A stretch of 23,660 nucleotides of DNA from Porodaedalea pini (Eukaryota; Basidiomycota; Agaricomycetes; Hymenochaetales; Hymenochaetaceae): assembly GCA_002794775.1 (NCBI GenBank), contig NBAY01000173.1, forward strand, positions 1 through 23,660. Reading direction: 5' to 3'. The first letter of the stretch is position 1. Each line of letters starts with the position of its first letter. Made by a program: the position numbers and the translations under genes. Under the pieces are notes generated by a model. The model was given only the letters and a program-made list of their open reading frames with translations, was not told the origin of the DNA and ran no database searches. Shown one piece after another: positions 1 through 10,331 of the stretch.

Positions 1-623
1 TTTATGTAATACGAATGTCCAAAAACGTCCGGGCAGGGTTGAGGGTTGTCGTTTAGGGGGTTTACCCGTCAAGTCCGTCGAGGGGAGCGCTCCTCTAGAC
101 TGAGCGAAGGCGAGTCGACAGCGACGATGTACGCTGGGGATGAGCCTGGGTGGGGTTCTGCTTTTATGTTAGGCGGAAGTCTGGGTGGAACTCAGACTAG
201 GCAACCTCAACGTGCGGCACCTGACGGTGACGCAGACGTTGTCTGGGATGGGCTGTATCTCGAACGCGAAGTTCGGGCAGTGAGTTTACTCAGACTGGAC
301 GACGTGGAGGTAAGAGGATTAATACAAGTCTAACTAATACAAGGGGGGCGGGTCTCACCTGGACGACGTGGAGGTAAGAGGAAAAGCAGAACAGGGGGCT
401 TCTGCGATTTGACCTTCCTCTATATAGCATTGTCCACGGGATTGCATTATCTAAGTACTGTATAGTTTACATAACTAGGAATGGAATGAATGAAGGTTGT
501 GTTGTACTAAGTGAGTGTGGGAATGATTATGTATGAAGGTTAAATATAATGGAAAAGGAGGTTAAAAGAAAGGAAATGGTAAAAGGGGAAATAAAAGAAA
601 AGGTAAAAGTTTGAGTCCTAACA
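1..623 (-). repeat. LTR B, left-arm copy (outer end cut by window)
   Basis: Reverse complement of the LTR at 16275-16908. Its 5' end (TGTTAGGACTC on the - strand) lies at 623, directly against the broken end of pol A; its 3' end is lost past the window start by a few bases. It carries the same paired CTCTTACCTCCACGTCGTCC repeat. Compared with the right-arm copy it keeps CpG at 31, 133, 262 and 268 where the partner has TpG/CpA, so it is the less decayed of the two. Confidence 0.88.
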
Positions 624-2676
624 GATTCAACCACTTCTCCTTGATGAACACAATACTGTCATTGTCACCCTTGCCCTTGTCGTAGCCCACCTTGTGTGAC
701 AGCAGATCTGCCTTGCCCATTGTCTTCCCCAACTTGTATTTGAGGTGGAAGTCAAATTCCTTGAGCTCCATCCACCAGCGAGCTTGACAATAGCTCAGCT
801 TCTGTGCTGATCTGAAATACGTGAGGTTAGCATGGTCGGACCAAATCTCAAACTTGTGTTGGGCACTGAGGAGGTACTGTCACCACTCCTTGAGCACCGA
901 AACAATTGCAAGCATCTCTTTATTGTAGATCTTGTAGTTTCATTCCAGCAGTAGTGCCTCTGACCTGTAGGTGATCACCCTCCAATTCCCTCCTGCTTCT
1001 GCAACAACAGCCACCTAGAGCAAAATTTGATGAGTCTGCTTCAATGTGGAAAGGACCCTCATCATTGGTGATTGCCAGGACTGGAGGTGAGCTGAGACAA
1101 TGCTTCAGCTCCTCGAATGCTTCCTGCTGTTCAGTCTCCCATACCCAGCCCATTTTTCCTGTCAGTGATGTCAACGGTTGGACCATCTTGCTGTAGTCCT
1201 TGATGAACCGTCATAGCCAATTGCCCATGCCGAGGAACTTTTGAAGCTCCTTGAGGTTTCACAGGATAGGCCAGCTAGAGATTGCTTCCATTTTCACCAG
1301 GTCAGCTTTCAGTTCTCCATTGCCAATGATGTGGCCGAGGTACTTGATGACCTTGACGTCAAATTTGCACTTCTCTGGCTTTAGGTACAGGCTGTTTTCT
1401 CACAGGATTTGTAACACCCATCTTGTCGTCTCGATGTGTTCCTCAATAGTTTCTGAGAGGATCAGGATGTCATCAAGGTAAACGATGATCAGGTTCACGT
1501 AGATTAGGTCTTTGAAGATATGGTTGATAATAGCCTGAATGTTGCTGGTTGTATTGCAAAAGCCAAAGAACATGACCGTTGGTTTGAACAGTCCCATGTT
1601 CGTTTGGAAAGCTGCCTTCCACTTGTTGCCTTTGCGGATCTGGATGTCGTAGTACCCCCAGTGAAGGTCAAGCTTGGTGATGTATTTTGCCTTCTTGACC
1701 TTGTCAACAAGTTCATCGATAAGGGGGAGAGGGTACTTGTTCTTTATTGTACCCTCATTGAGCTTCTGGTAGTCCTGGATTGGTCACAAGGACTTGTCAG
1801 CCTTCTTGATGAAAAAGAAAGGGCGACACCATCAGTGAGATCGACTTTTGTATGTGGCCTGACTTCAGATTCTTGTCGAGGAAGTCTTTCAGTAACTGTT
1901 GTTCCGTTGGTGTCAATGGGTAAATCTTGCAGTCACTGGGTTTGAAGTCGGGCTTCAAGTCGATGACGTGGTCCCAGGGCCGATGTTCTGGTAGTTTCTC
2001 AAATCCCTTCTCTGAGAAGACATTGGCGTAGTTGTTGAGATATGCGGGCCAGGATGCCTTGTCCATTTGCACCTCTCACACCCTCCTCATCTCTTCCACC
2101 TCACTCTTCTTCATTGTGCACTCAGTTGGACAATGGGTGAATTCAATTGAACCTGATTTCCAGTTGACTTCAGGGTTGTGTCATCAAAGCCAGTCGTAGC
2201 CCAGGAAAATGTTCAATGATGCAAGCGATGTTACCACAAGTACAATCTTTTTCTTGTGGTGTCCAATGATCAATTTGACATTGACATATTCCTTGATCAA
2301 GCCTGCCTCATTGTGTGTACCATCGGCATTTAGCATCTCGAGGGGACGAATATAGTATTTCATCATCAGCCATATTGTTTGACAAAACCTGCATTGATAC
2401 ACAATCCTGTGCACCCCAAATCCATGAGGGTGTGCGCATCCACCTCTCTCACTTTACCCACTACTCCATAGTTGATGGTCAGGAGGAGGTCCAGCTGGCG
2501 TCCGCCAGTTCCCCTCATGAACAGTTTTCTCATTCTCGTCATCTTCATTCACACTGGTCAGAGTTTCATAGTTGGAAGAACTATCGATGCCATTTGCATC
2601 TATATATTGTTCAGTTATATTTTAACAGATCTGAACTTAAAAACCCTTGAATCTTCTCAGTCAGTCACCCCGGTGG
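624..2676 (-). pseudogene. Ty3/gypsy pol of element A, left-arm copy, decayed
   Basis: On the - strand this reads protease, reverse transcriptase and RNase H of a Ty3/gypsy polyprotein, in fragments. The protease active site is at 2414-2422 and reads DLG instead of D-S/T-G. The reverse transcriptase YLDD box is at 1469-1480. The RNase H segment includes DSSNFALGG near 1015-1045. Several TGA stops and many one-base indels break the frame, so no long protein is possible. The integrase part is missing because LTR B interrupts it at 623/624, just after the RNase H tail (KEKWLNL). It is the mirror of 14223-16274 and has more one-base insertions than that copy. No function is expected. Confidence 0.9.
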
Positions 2677-2808
2677 TTATGCCTGACCACTGGCAAAACC
2701 CTGCAAGTCAGTGACCTCATCGTCATTGCCTTCCTCCTCCACATAGTCCTGCACTGTTGTTTTCCGAGTGTCTACGACTTCCTCAAAATCCGACTCCTTC
2801 ATTGCTCC
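2677..2808 (-). pseudogene. gag A C-terminal tail, left-arm copy
   Basis: Mirror of 14091-14222. On the - strand it reads the acidic tail of gag (ESDFEEVVDTRKT, then an acidic stretch) and ends in a TAA stop at 2677-2679. It is cut off from the rest of gag A by the MITE-like element at 2811-4492, with a TA at 2809-2810 as the likely target duplication. The same tail is present in gag B (18396-18526) and gag C, which identifies it. Confidence 0.85.
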
Positions 2809-3054
2809 TAAGGTATGCAAAAGTTAAACTCAACAAGGTGTGACGCGGGTGGCGCTAACCTTACTTGCCTAATCTGGCTTCACTCAATGTCAACAAAACA
2901 ACATCTTCAGCTGGGCACAAATTTACAAACAATCCTCACAGAACTGTTGGGACGGTTGTTGTCTAACATTTCTGTGGTCTTAAATTTTTGAAAAATAGAT
3001 TTTTGGACAACTTATTTTACCAAAAGTCTTTTTTGTGCCAAATGCCCCATATTT

Positions 3055-3533
3055 ACTGCCCTTTTTCAGAAGTATTGTCACATGTGATTTTCACTGATTT
3101 TCATGCCATCAAGAGCCTCAAAACACAAACATTTTCATATCTTAACCAAAAGTTGACCTTTTTACATCATCAAAGTTGCTAAATTCATTTTTTTATCTCA
3201 TCATATTTTCATATTTCAACAAGAGTGATAAGAAATAGTCAAAATTCGCTGGTTTTTGAACCCATTTCCCTTGTTCATTTTTTCTTGAACTCAGATTTCA
3301 CTGTACAGTGCTCCAGACTAGCCCAGAATTCCCAGTATTAGTCTATTATGAATTTACAGACTGATTTTGAGATGGTATTGTGAGGTAGATGTGCTCAATA
3401 GGCGCATGCCTAAAAACACACAAATCTCCTCTGTTTCTGCAAGCCCTCAGCCTCCAGGAAAAATTCTTCTCAACTAATTTCATGCATGTAAATTCATTCA
3501 AAGTGTATTGGAAGAGATTTGAGCAGCATCCAT
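3055..3533. repeat. Inner inverted repeat, arm 1 (left copy)
   Basis: This segment begins ACTGCCC and ends CATCCAT. It is repeated in reverse complement at 3635-4109 across a spacer of about 100 bp (3534-3634). The arms are highly similar and differ mainly by one-base indels and a few substitutions (for example CAATAGGCGC here against CAATTGGTGC in the partner). A transcript would fold into a hairpin of about 470 bp. Confidence 0.92.
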
Positions 3534-3634
3534 AGATACAGGCTTGCTTCATGAATCAGGGATATGTTCACAAGAATAGTTCATACAGTCAGAATCTGGT
3601 ACTCAATTCAGCTCACTGGTTGATGCTTAGAGCC

Positions 3635-4109
3635 ATGGATGCTGCTCAAATCTCTTCCAATACACTTTGAATGAATTTACATGCATGAAAATTAATTGAA
3701 AAGAATTTTTCCTGGAGGCTGAGGGGCTTGCAGAAACAGAGGAGATTTGTGTGTTTTAGGCATGCACCAATTGAGCACATCTACCTCACAATTACATCTT
3801 CAAAATCAGTCTGTAAATTCATAATAGACTAATACTGGAATTCTGGGCTAGTCTGGAGCACTGTACAGTGAAATCTGAGTTTCAAGAAAAAATGAACAAG
3901 GGAAATGGTGTTCAAAAACAGCGAATTTTGACTATTTCTTATCACTCTTGTTGAAATATGAAATATGAGATAAAAAAAAATGAATTTAGCAACTTTGATG
4001 ATGTTAAAAGGTCAACTTTTGGTGAGATATGAAAATGTTTGTGTTTTGAGGCTCTGATGGCATGAAAATCAGTGAAATCACATGTGACAATACTTCTGAA
4101 AAGGGCAGT
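3635..4109. repeat. Inner inverted repeat, arm 2 (left copy)
   Basis: Begins ATGGATGCTGCTC and ends AAGGGCAGT. It is the reverse complement of 3055-3533. Sequence outside the two arms is not symmetrical, so the inverted repeat has defined edges inside the larger TIR element. Confidence 0.92.
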
Positions 4110-4494
4110 AATTGTACAGTACTCTGGCAGATTTTCACCTATCAATTTTCGCACTCTTGGCTAATTTTATATGACTAATATGTTCCAAAATATAGAAGGT
4201 TTTCTTTATTATTAATCATACTTAGCAATTCTTCTGCACTGCTACAAAATTGATACTGTACTATAGCTCACAAGGACAAATTGAGCATGCTGGTAGTGAT
4301 AATAACTCAGAAAAATACTGAACAACTCTACCTGAAGTTCTACAGTGATCATGCAGGGCATCTACAAAAAAATTTTGATTTTCTGAACTCATAATTTTTG
4401 TGCTAGGGCCCTTCCTAATGGGGTAAGCAAGTGGTTCAGGGTCTATGACTGTGACATGACATCAGCTTGTTGAGTTTGACTTTCACATACCATA

Positions 4495-6001
4495 GTTTGT
4501 TGGTGAAGATGCAATGCTCCAATGGTTCCATGATCTGCAGCATGCACTGCACAATCACCTTGCCTTGAGGGCACTGCTCCCTGAAGTGTCCCAGCTGGTT
4601 GCAAAGCCAGCACATCCTTTGTCATTTCACCTCATTCATGGAGACATCCATCAGCTGTCCAGCCCCTCCAAAGGTGATGCCTGTTGTATTGTGTTTGTCA
4701 ACATGGGGAGTGGCGACTTGACATTGAGCAGGGGTGGGGCCTAAAAGCTTGCTGATGGGGAGGAGGCAGAGGCTGGTTCCAACACCCTTGCTGGATGTCA
4801 TGCACTTGTTGCTTGACGCAGTCAATTTTCAATTGCCTTTTTCTTTCCAGGCTTGTATGTCATCGGGACCAGTGTCGACTGCAAGACTCCTTTGCACTAC
4901 CTCAATGTTCAAGGCCCTCTGTAACCAATTGCAGAGGTTTGAAAATTATGCATGGTGTCCATCATGCCTGCCTTGGTGTGCAAAATATTGAGGTCCTGGA
5001 AGAACTTCTCAGCTGTTAGATCCTTCTGGACCAGCGTGTATATTTTGGCCAACACCTTCACCTTTTGGTTCAGATCATCAAATGATGCGTCCAGACGCTC
5101 TTGGAAATCCTTCCAAGTCTCTGTCAGGGTTACAACGCTGTTTGTCATATACTGCTCGACGTAGTTCTGTGCCCATGTCGATGTGTTCTCACCCTTCAGG
5201 TACAAAAGGGTGAGATAGATCTTGCTTGCTGATGACGGGAATTTCCCCAGGTTGGTCGAGATGAAGATCAATACCTTGCGCTTGAAGTCAAGATAGTCAT
5301 TGCTGCCAGTGAATTCATGCAGCCGGGCAATGTCGATGGAAGGGGCTAGAGTAGTTCCTTGGCCCACCAGAGTGTTAGTCACACTGATGAGTAAAGGCAC
5401 CTGTGACAATCACTGCGAATTTGCTCCAGTTGTTGTTGGCTGAAGTCCATCGACATTGTAGGTGCAGGCATGGGCGTTAAGGATTTCAGGAGGGGTTGGC
5501 CCGCGGCAACAGGTCTCTATGGGTTTCATGGTATGGTCCTGGAGTCAGTGGTAGAACAACGGTAGATGTTGATGCCATGGGTGACAAAGGAATAGCTGAG
5601 GGCCACCTTGGCTCTCTTTCTGTCCTCTGTGGTCAAATACTAGGCTCCTTTGATTTCACTATACCAGATGTTGTGTACAACACCATTATTGTTAGTCATG
5701 ATGTAACCCGGTTTGGTCTGGATCCCAATGCACTGATGCAGGAAGGGCCTGTTGCTGTTCCTTGGTGAGATCTATCTTGTCTACAATGGCGGAGGTACAG
5801 GGATCAGTTGTGCATTCGATCTGGGGTTATGCCAACATTGGATGGGTTCATTGGCAAAGTTAATGATCAAGTGGAAGGATGCGGCTGAGATAACAATTGA
5901 CAATGAAGTTGATGACTGTACCCATAGGGTTACCCACATCCAAGTTAGATGACTCCTCCACCAAAGGGAGATGTGGAGAGCCAGGGTCAGAGAGAGTCAG
6001 T
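4495..6001 (-). pseudogene. gag A (leader and N-terminal to zinc knuckle), left-arm copy, decayed
   Basis: On the - strand this reads the leader and gag of element A. Recognisable parts are the capsid-like block (STWAQNYVEQYMT, FQERLDASFDDLN, KVQKDLTA-like, IEVVQGVLQST) at about 4800-5330, and a CCHC zinc knuckle, CWLCNQLGHFREQC, at 4571-4612. The frame is broken by an in-frame TGA just before the knuckle (CGA in gag C at the same place) and by one-base insertions absent from the right-arm copy, such as CCTTTG for CCTTG near 4888. The MITE-like element cuts it at 4494. The role of intact gag would be to form the virus-like particle and bind element RNA. Confidence 0.88.
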
Positions 6002-6610
6002 TGTTAGGTTTATGTAATACATGAACATCCAAAAATGTCTAGGCAGGGTTGGGGGTTTGTCGTTTTAGGGAGTTTACATGTTGAGTCCATCGAGGGAGCA
6101 CTCCTCTAGACTGAGTGAAGGTGAGTTGACAGCAACAACACATGTGCTGGGGATGAGCCTGGGTGTAGTTCTGCTTTTATGTTAGGCAGGAGTCTGGGAG
6201 ACAGCTCAGACTGGGCAGGCCTCAGCTAACTGTCATCTGGGACATGCTATACTCAAGTGGGGACTTTGGACACACTGTACTCAGGCTAGGTCATTGCAGA
6301 GGTAAGAGGATTAATATAATGTACACTACTACAGGAGGGGATGCAGTCTCAACTAGGTCATTGCGGAGATAAGAGGAAAAGCAGAACAGGTGTTCAAGTG
6401 CGATTCCTCTTCCTTTTAAGCTCAGGACCTGTGAGACCATATTATCTAAGAACTATATAGTTTATGTAATGGAACAAATGAAGGTCAGGTTAGATCAAAT
6501 GAGTGTAGGAAATGATTGGAAAGATGACTAATATAATAGAAAGGGGCAATTAAAATAAAAGAAATGGTAAAAGGTAATTAAAAGAAAAGATGAAAGTTCA
6601 AGTCCTAACA
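6002..6610 (-). repeat. LTR A, left-arm copy (609 bp)
   Basis: On the - strand it starts TGTTAG (ending at 6610) and ends CTAACA (starting at 6002), giving perfect 6 bp terminal inverted repeats. It is followed by the leader and gag A. Its outer edge abuts the methyltransferase remnant at 6611. It is CpG-poor compared with LTR C: for example CTCTGCAATGACCTAG here against CTCCACGACGACCTAG in C. It contains the same pair of CCTCTTA(C/T)CT repeats as LTRs B and C. Confidence 0.9.
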
Positions 6611-7608
6611 GATGCATATACTAACTATTCAAGCAGAGGCAGTTGAGGTGTGCATTGATCTTCTATCTGGATGTACTACCTTACATTATTACCTAATCTT
6701 TTTCCATGTTGAAGGTTTTCCCATACTCATGCATTCATTGCTTTGATTTTGTTAGGCACATCTGTTTTGCCTCACTGCACTCCAACAAAATACTGAATAT
6801 ATACTATAGGCTCAGAATGTCACATTTACCATACTATGAGTCTTTCCTGCAACTCGGGAAGGAGCACGAATGTGCCCTATTCCTTGACACAGGATGCTGC
6901 TGTGGGTTAAGGCATCTGAAGTTTTGAATGAGTCCTGACACCTTTGACAGTGGACACTGATGTACAAAGGGCCATTTCTGATGGATTTCTAGTCTGGAAT
7001 ATCATAGTGTTTGATCTGCGACCAGGTAAGCTGCTGAAATATGATGAAGATGTTTATTTACATGCAGCAATAGAATTCTGGGCTCTGGGACACAAACTCT
7101 TCAACTCTACAAATGAGACATTTCTGGTGCACTTCATAGTGGGGACATTTTTGATGCTTCTATGCTTCTATCCCATGCCCCCTTCTATAATAGTCCACTG
7201 GACAGCCCTCCACCCCTCCATTCTATCCATACTCTTACTCTGCTACAAGGTCACATATCTATCATCCACGCATTGGCTTTCTTCCATCTTTTTGATGAAA
7301 CTTCTCAGTTTTGTCTTGCCCAGCATTTAGCTTCCCTACTCTCTCCTGCTACAGGGTCTTTGATATTTGGTGCTCACATTAGTAGGCCAGAAAAGGGTTT
7401 CAGGAAGGAGGCCTCTGGCTCATCCCTGGGATATTTAGGCCAAAAAATGTTTTGCCACTCAGCAGAAAGCTGGAAGAGCTTATGGGATGATGATGTATTC
7501 CCAAAGGGTACTATACGCATTGAAGCAGAATTATCAGAGCAGATCAGAGAAGATCTGGTAGACTTAGAGCCCAAGACAATATTCTATCAGCTAACATGGT
7601 GTGTATGA
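6611..7608 (+). pseudogene. SAM-dependent methyltransferase remnant, left-arm copy
   Basis: Exon-like blocks join in phase: about 6627-6647 (IQAEAVE), 6715-6755, 6810-6901, 6951-7025 and 7074-7608, with introns of 67, 54, 49 and 48 bp. Family landmarks in order are VFPYSCIHCFDFVR, LRMSHLPYYESFLQLGKEH, the motif I region LDTGCC then DTDV, DLRP joined to EFWALGHKLF, LQGHISIIHALAFFHLFDE, GSLIFGAHISRPEKG and MFCHSAESWKSLW, then a stop at 7606-7608. This resembles small-molecule class I methyltransferases of fungi (AusD-like, seen in meroterpenoid clusters). The substrate is unknown. The 5' end is removed by LTR A. One base is missing from a G run at 7141-7144, shifting the frame between FIV and DIFDAS. 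The intron at 6756-6809 begins GC instead of GT. The family call is from remembered motifs, not a search. Confidence 0.8.
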
Positions 7609-8474
7609 CAGCTCTGAGCACCGTCTGGAATTTCCAATATGTAACACATACATGTAGTTCCCTAGGTATTCATTTGTGAAGTTAATAAAATGGATGATAT
7701 GTAAGACTTGGAAATGCTTGGTAGCAAAGTTATTCCCAGTCACAATATCTGACTGTGCACAGCAGTAGAGTTGCTGATACGCAAGTGCAGGCCTCCCAAG
7801 CTGCAATGAAGTCGGTTTGAGGTATTGGTGCACTTAGTGAAGTAATATTATTGCTGATGGTACACAACTAGTGAAGGTGAGCTAGTGATTCTATTCAAAA
7901 ATATATGTATAATTGGAGACAGTATAACTATTATCTCGGCTTAGCCAGTCTTCTGAACTCTTCCATTTCCCCTGTCCTTCCTAGATCACTCAAAAAGGAT
8001 TTACATATTATTTCCTATTTGCCATCTTATGGAGCATCAAAAGTGTCGTACCAGGCTAAAATAACTTACAGCCATTTTCATAAGTCCTGCGACATGTGCA
8101 TGTCATGTGATATGAGCCACGGCTGAGCTAAAGTGTCGAAAAATTAGAATGAATGCCTATTTTCTCTGTGAATTCTGCACAGTACCTGCTCATTAAGTAC
8201 TCAAAAAAAAGGCACAGTTCTCAGGAGCAGAAATATGTAAAATAGGGAGCAATATGTTGACTGTGTAGGTGGGTGGAGATCAAACAAGTGCAGCCAGTCT
8301 GTTCTCTCACCCATTTCCACCGAGATTCAAAAATTATGGCACCCCTACATCTACCTATAAAATTCTTCCTGTGTCTTTAAATTAAGTATGTGACTATACC
8401 AACATCTCCTGCAAGTTTGAAGCCAATCCATTCAGTATTGTGGTGCAGCAGCAGGATGTGTTTGTCAAGCTTTC
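7609..8474. other. Inner flank, left arm: no recognised gene
   Basis: This AT-rich stretch of about 870 bp runs from the methyltransferase stop to the palindrome axis. Short frames exist (for example 7905-8126 on + and 7591-7833 on -), but none shows a known domain, and they are mirrored unchanged in the right arm. It may hold the 3' UTR and the tail of a neighbouring gene. I see no RNA gene or transposon ends. Confidence 0.6.
7684..7689 (+). promoter_or_regulatory. Possible polyadenylation signal
   Basis: AATAAA lies 75 bp after the methyltransferase stop on the same strand. The motif is common by chance in AT-rich DNA and fungal signals are degenerate, so this is weak. Confidence 0.3.
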
Positions 8475-8512
8475 CAGAGCTTTCACAAATCTTGCTGCTG
8501 CACCACAAATAC
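8433..8512. other. Palindrome centre
   Basis: The arms meet around the hexamer TTCCAG at 8472-8477, flanked by AAGCT (8467-8471) and AGCTT (8478-8482). There is therefore effectively no spacer. Outward, GTGGTGCAGCAGCA near 8440-8453 pairs with its complement near 8492-8505. Between these, the two sides pair only imperfectly: small substitutions and indels are concentrated within about 25 bp of the axis, more densely than elsewhere near the centre. A short natural hairpin at the axis could have primed fold-back synthesis, or centre trimming could have made the asymmetry. Confidence 0.85.
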
Positions 8513-9339
8513 TGAATGGATTGGCTTCAAACTTGCAGGAGATGTTGGTATAGTCACATACTTAATTTAAAGACACAGGAAAGAATTTTATAGGTAGATG
8601 TAGGGGTGCCATAATTTTTGAATCTCGGTGGAAATGGGTGAGAGAACAGACTGGCTGCACTTGTTTGATCTCCACCCACCTACACAGTCAACATATTGCT
8701 CCCTATTTTACATATTTCTGCTCCTGAGAACTGTGCCTTTTTTTGAGTACTTAATGAGCAGGTACTGTGCAGAATTCACAGAGAAAATAGGCATTCATTC
8801 TAATTTTTCGACACTTTAGCTCAGCCGTGGCTCATATCACATGACATGCACATGTCGCAGGACTTATGAAAATGGCTGTAAGTTATTTTAGCCTGGTACG
8901 ACACTTTTGATGCTCCATAAGATGGCAAATAGGAAATAATATGTAAATCCTTTTTGAGTGATCTAGGAAGGACAGGGGAAATGGAAGAGTTCAGAAGACT
9001 GGCTAAGCCGAGATAATAGTTATACTGTCTCCAATTATACATATATTTTTGAATAGAATCACTAGCTCACCTTCACTAGTTGGTGTACCATCAGCAATAA
9101 TATTACTTCACTAAGTGCACCAATACCTCAAACCGACTTCATTGCAGCTTGGGAGGCCTGCACTTGCATATCAGCAACTCTACTGCTGTGCACAGTCAGA
9201 TATTGTGACTGGGAATAACTTTGCTACCAAGCATTTCCAAGTCTTACATATCATCCATTTTATTAACTTCACAAATGAATACCTAGGGAACTACATGTAT
9301 GTGTTACATATTGGAAATTCCAGACGGTGCTCAGAGCTG
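8475..9339. other. Inner flank, right arm: no recognised gene
   Basis: Mirror of 7609-8474. It differs by one-base indels (GGTGTACC here against GGTACACAAC in the partner, around 9083) and by one CpG site (CpA at 9167-9168 here, CpG at 7780-7781 in the left arm). A frame on + reads SAPIPQTDFIAAWEACTC near 9113-9165, but I do not recognise it. Confidence 0.6.
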
Positions 9340-10331
9340 TCATACACACCATGTTAGCTGATAGAATATTGTCTTGGGCTCTAAGTCTACCAGATCTTCT
9401 CTGATCTTGCTCTGATAATTCTGCTTCAATGCGTATAGTACTTTGGGAATACATCATCATCCCATAAGCTCTTCCAGCTTTCTGCTGAGTGGCAAAACAT
9501 TTTTTGGCCTAAATATCCCAGGGATGAGCAGAGGCCTCCTTCCTGAAACCCTTTTCTGGCCTACTAATGTGAGCACCAAATATCAAAGACCCTGTAGCAG
9601 GAGAGAGTAGGGAAGCTAAATGCTGGGCAAGACAAAACTGAGAAGTTTCATCAAAAAGATGGAAGAAAGCCAATGCGTGGATGATAGATATGTGACCTTG
9701 TAGCAGAGTAAGAGTATGGATAGAATGGAGGGGTGGAGGGCTGTCCAGTGGACTATTATAGAAGGGGGCATGGGATAGAAGCATAGAAGCATCAAAAATG
9801 TCCCCACTATGAAGTGCACCAGAAATGTCTCATTTGTAGAGTTGAAGAGTTTGTGTCCCAGAGCCCAGAATTCTATTGCTGCATGTAAATAAACATCTTC
9901 ATCATATTTCAGCAGCTTACCTGGTCGCAGATCAAACACTATGATATTCCAGACTAGAAATCCATCAGAAATGGCCCTTTGTACATCAGTGTCCACTGTC
10001 AAAGGTGTCAGGATCATTCAAAACTTCAGATGCCTTAACCCACAGCAGCATCCTGTGTCAAGAATGGGCACATCGTGCTCCTTCCCGAGTTGCAGGAAAG
10101 ACTCATAGTATGGTAAATGTGACATTCTGAGCCTATAGTATATATTCAGTATTTGTTGGAGTGCAGTGAGGCAAAACAGATGTGCCTAACAAAATCAAAG
10201 CAATGAATGCATGAGTATGGGAAAACCTTCAACATGGAAAAAGATTAGGTAATAAATGTAAGGTAGTACATCCAGATAGAAGATCAATGCACACCTCAAC
10301 TGCCTCTGCTTGAATAGTTAGTATATGCATC
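9340..10331 (-). pseudogene. SAM-dependent methyltransferase remnant, right-arm copy
   Basis: Mirror of 6611-7608, pointing toward the palindrome axis, so the two copies are convergent. It shares the truncated 5' end, the GC-AG intron and the missing G (here CCCC at 9802-9805). It also has its own breaks: two bases lost near 9440 in the VFPKGTIRIE block, one base inserted near 9406 (GAGCAAGATC), and one base lost near 9537 after KEAS. The segment after LGKEH differs by three one-base indels from the left copy, leaving the frame unchanged (HDVPILDTGCC here). It cannot encode a working enzyme as written. Confidence 0.8.

Larger units (their letters stand above)
2811..4492. mobile_element. MITE-like TA-flanked element with inner palindrome, left copy
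   Basis: Terminal inverted repeats of about 26 bp begin with GGTATG and end with AACTCAACAAG at both ends, matching at 23 of 26 positions; all three differences are transitions. The element interrupts gag A and is flanked by TA (2809-2810 and 4493-4494), as expected for a Tc1/mariner-type target duplication. There is no transposase: interior frames are short and AT-rich. About 475 bp of the interior is repeated in inverted order (3055-3533 and 3635-4109). This fits a non-autonomous element or a fold-back element nested in one. The family is not recognised. Confidence 0.75.
1..8474. repeat. Left arm of giant palindrome
   Basis: This stretch reappears in reverse complement at 8475-16901. Paired landmarks are LTR A (6002-6610 with 10332-10936), the methyltransferase stop (7608 with 9340), the MITE (2811-4492 with 12429-14088) and LTR B (1-623 with 16275-16901). 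Paired positions add up to about 16948 near the centre and 16902 at the window edge, so the left arm is about 47 bp longer. The extra length comes from many scattered one-base insertions. The arm is cut by the window start, so its true outer edge is unknown. Whether it is a real genomic palindrome or a read/assembly fold-back cannot be decided from sequence alone. Confidence 0.97.

Noticed and set aside
2988..4154. Short frames inside the MITE-like element as a transposase
   Set aside because: They are below 75 codons, AT-rich, mirrored by the inner palindrome, and lack any transposase motif.
6944..7330. 128-codon frame read as a membrane protein
   Set aside because: Its second half, from about 7145, is the wrong frame of the methyltransferase exon; the hydrophobic stretch comes from that frame slip and from a translated intron.
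7905..8126. 73-codon frame, identical in both arms, as a small gene
   Set aside because: The second copy only reflects the palindrome. No known motif or neighbouring signal supports coding.
9115..9357. 80-codon frame starting MHQYLKPTS as a gene
   Set aside because: It lies opposite the 3' end of the methyltransferase remnant and its flank, with no recognisable domain.
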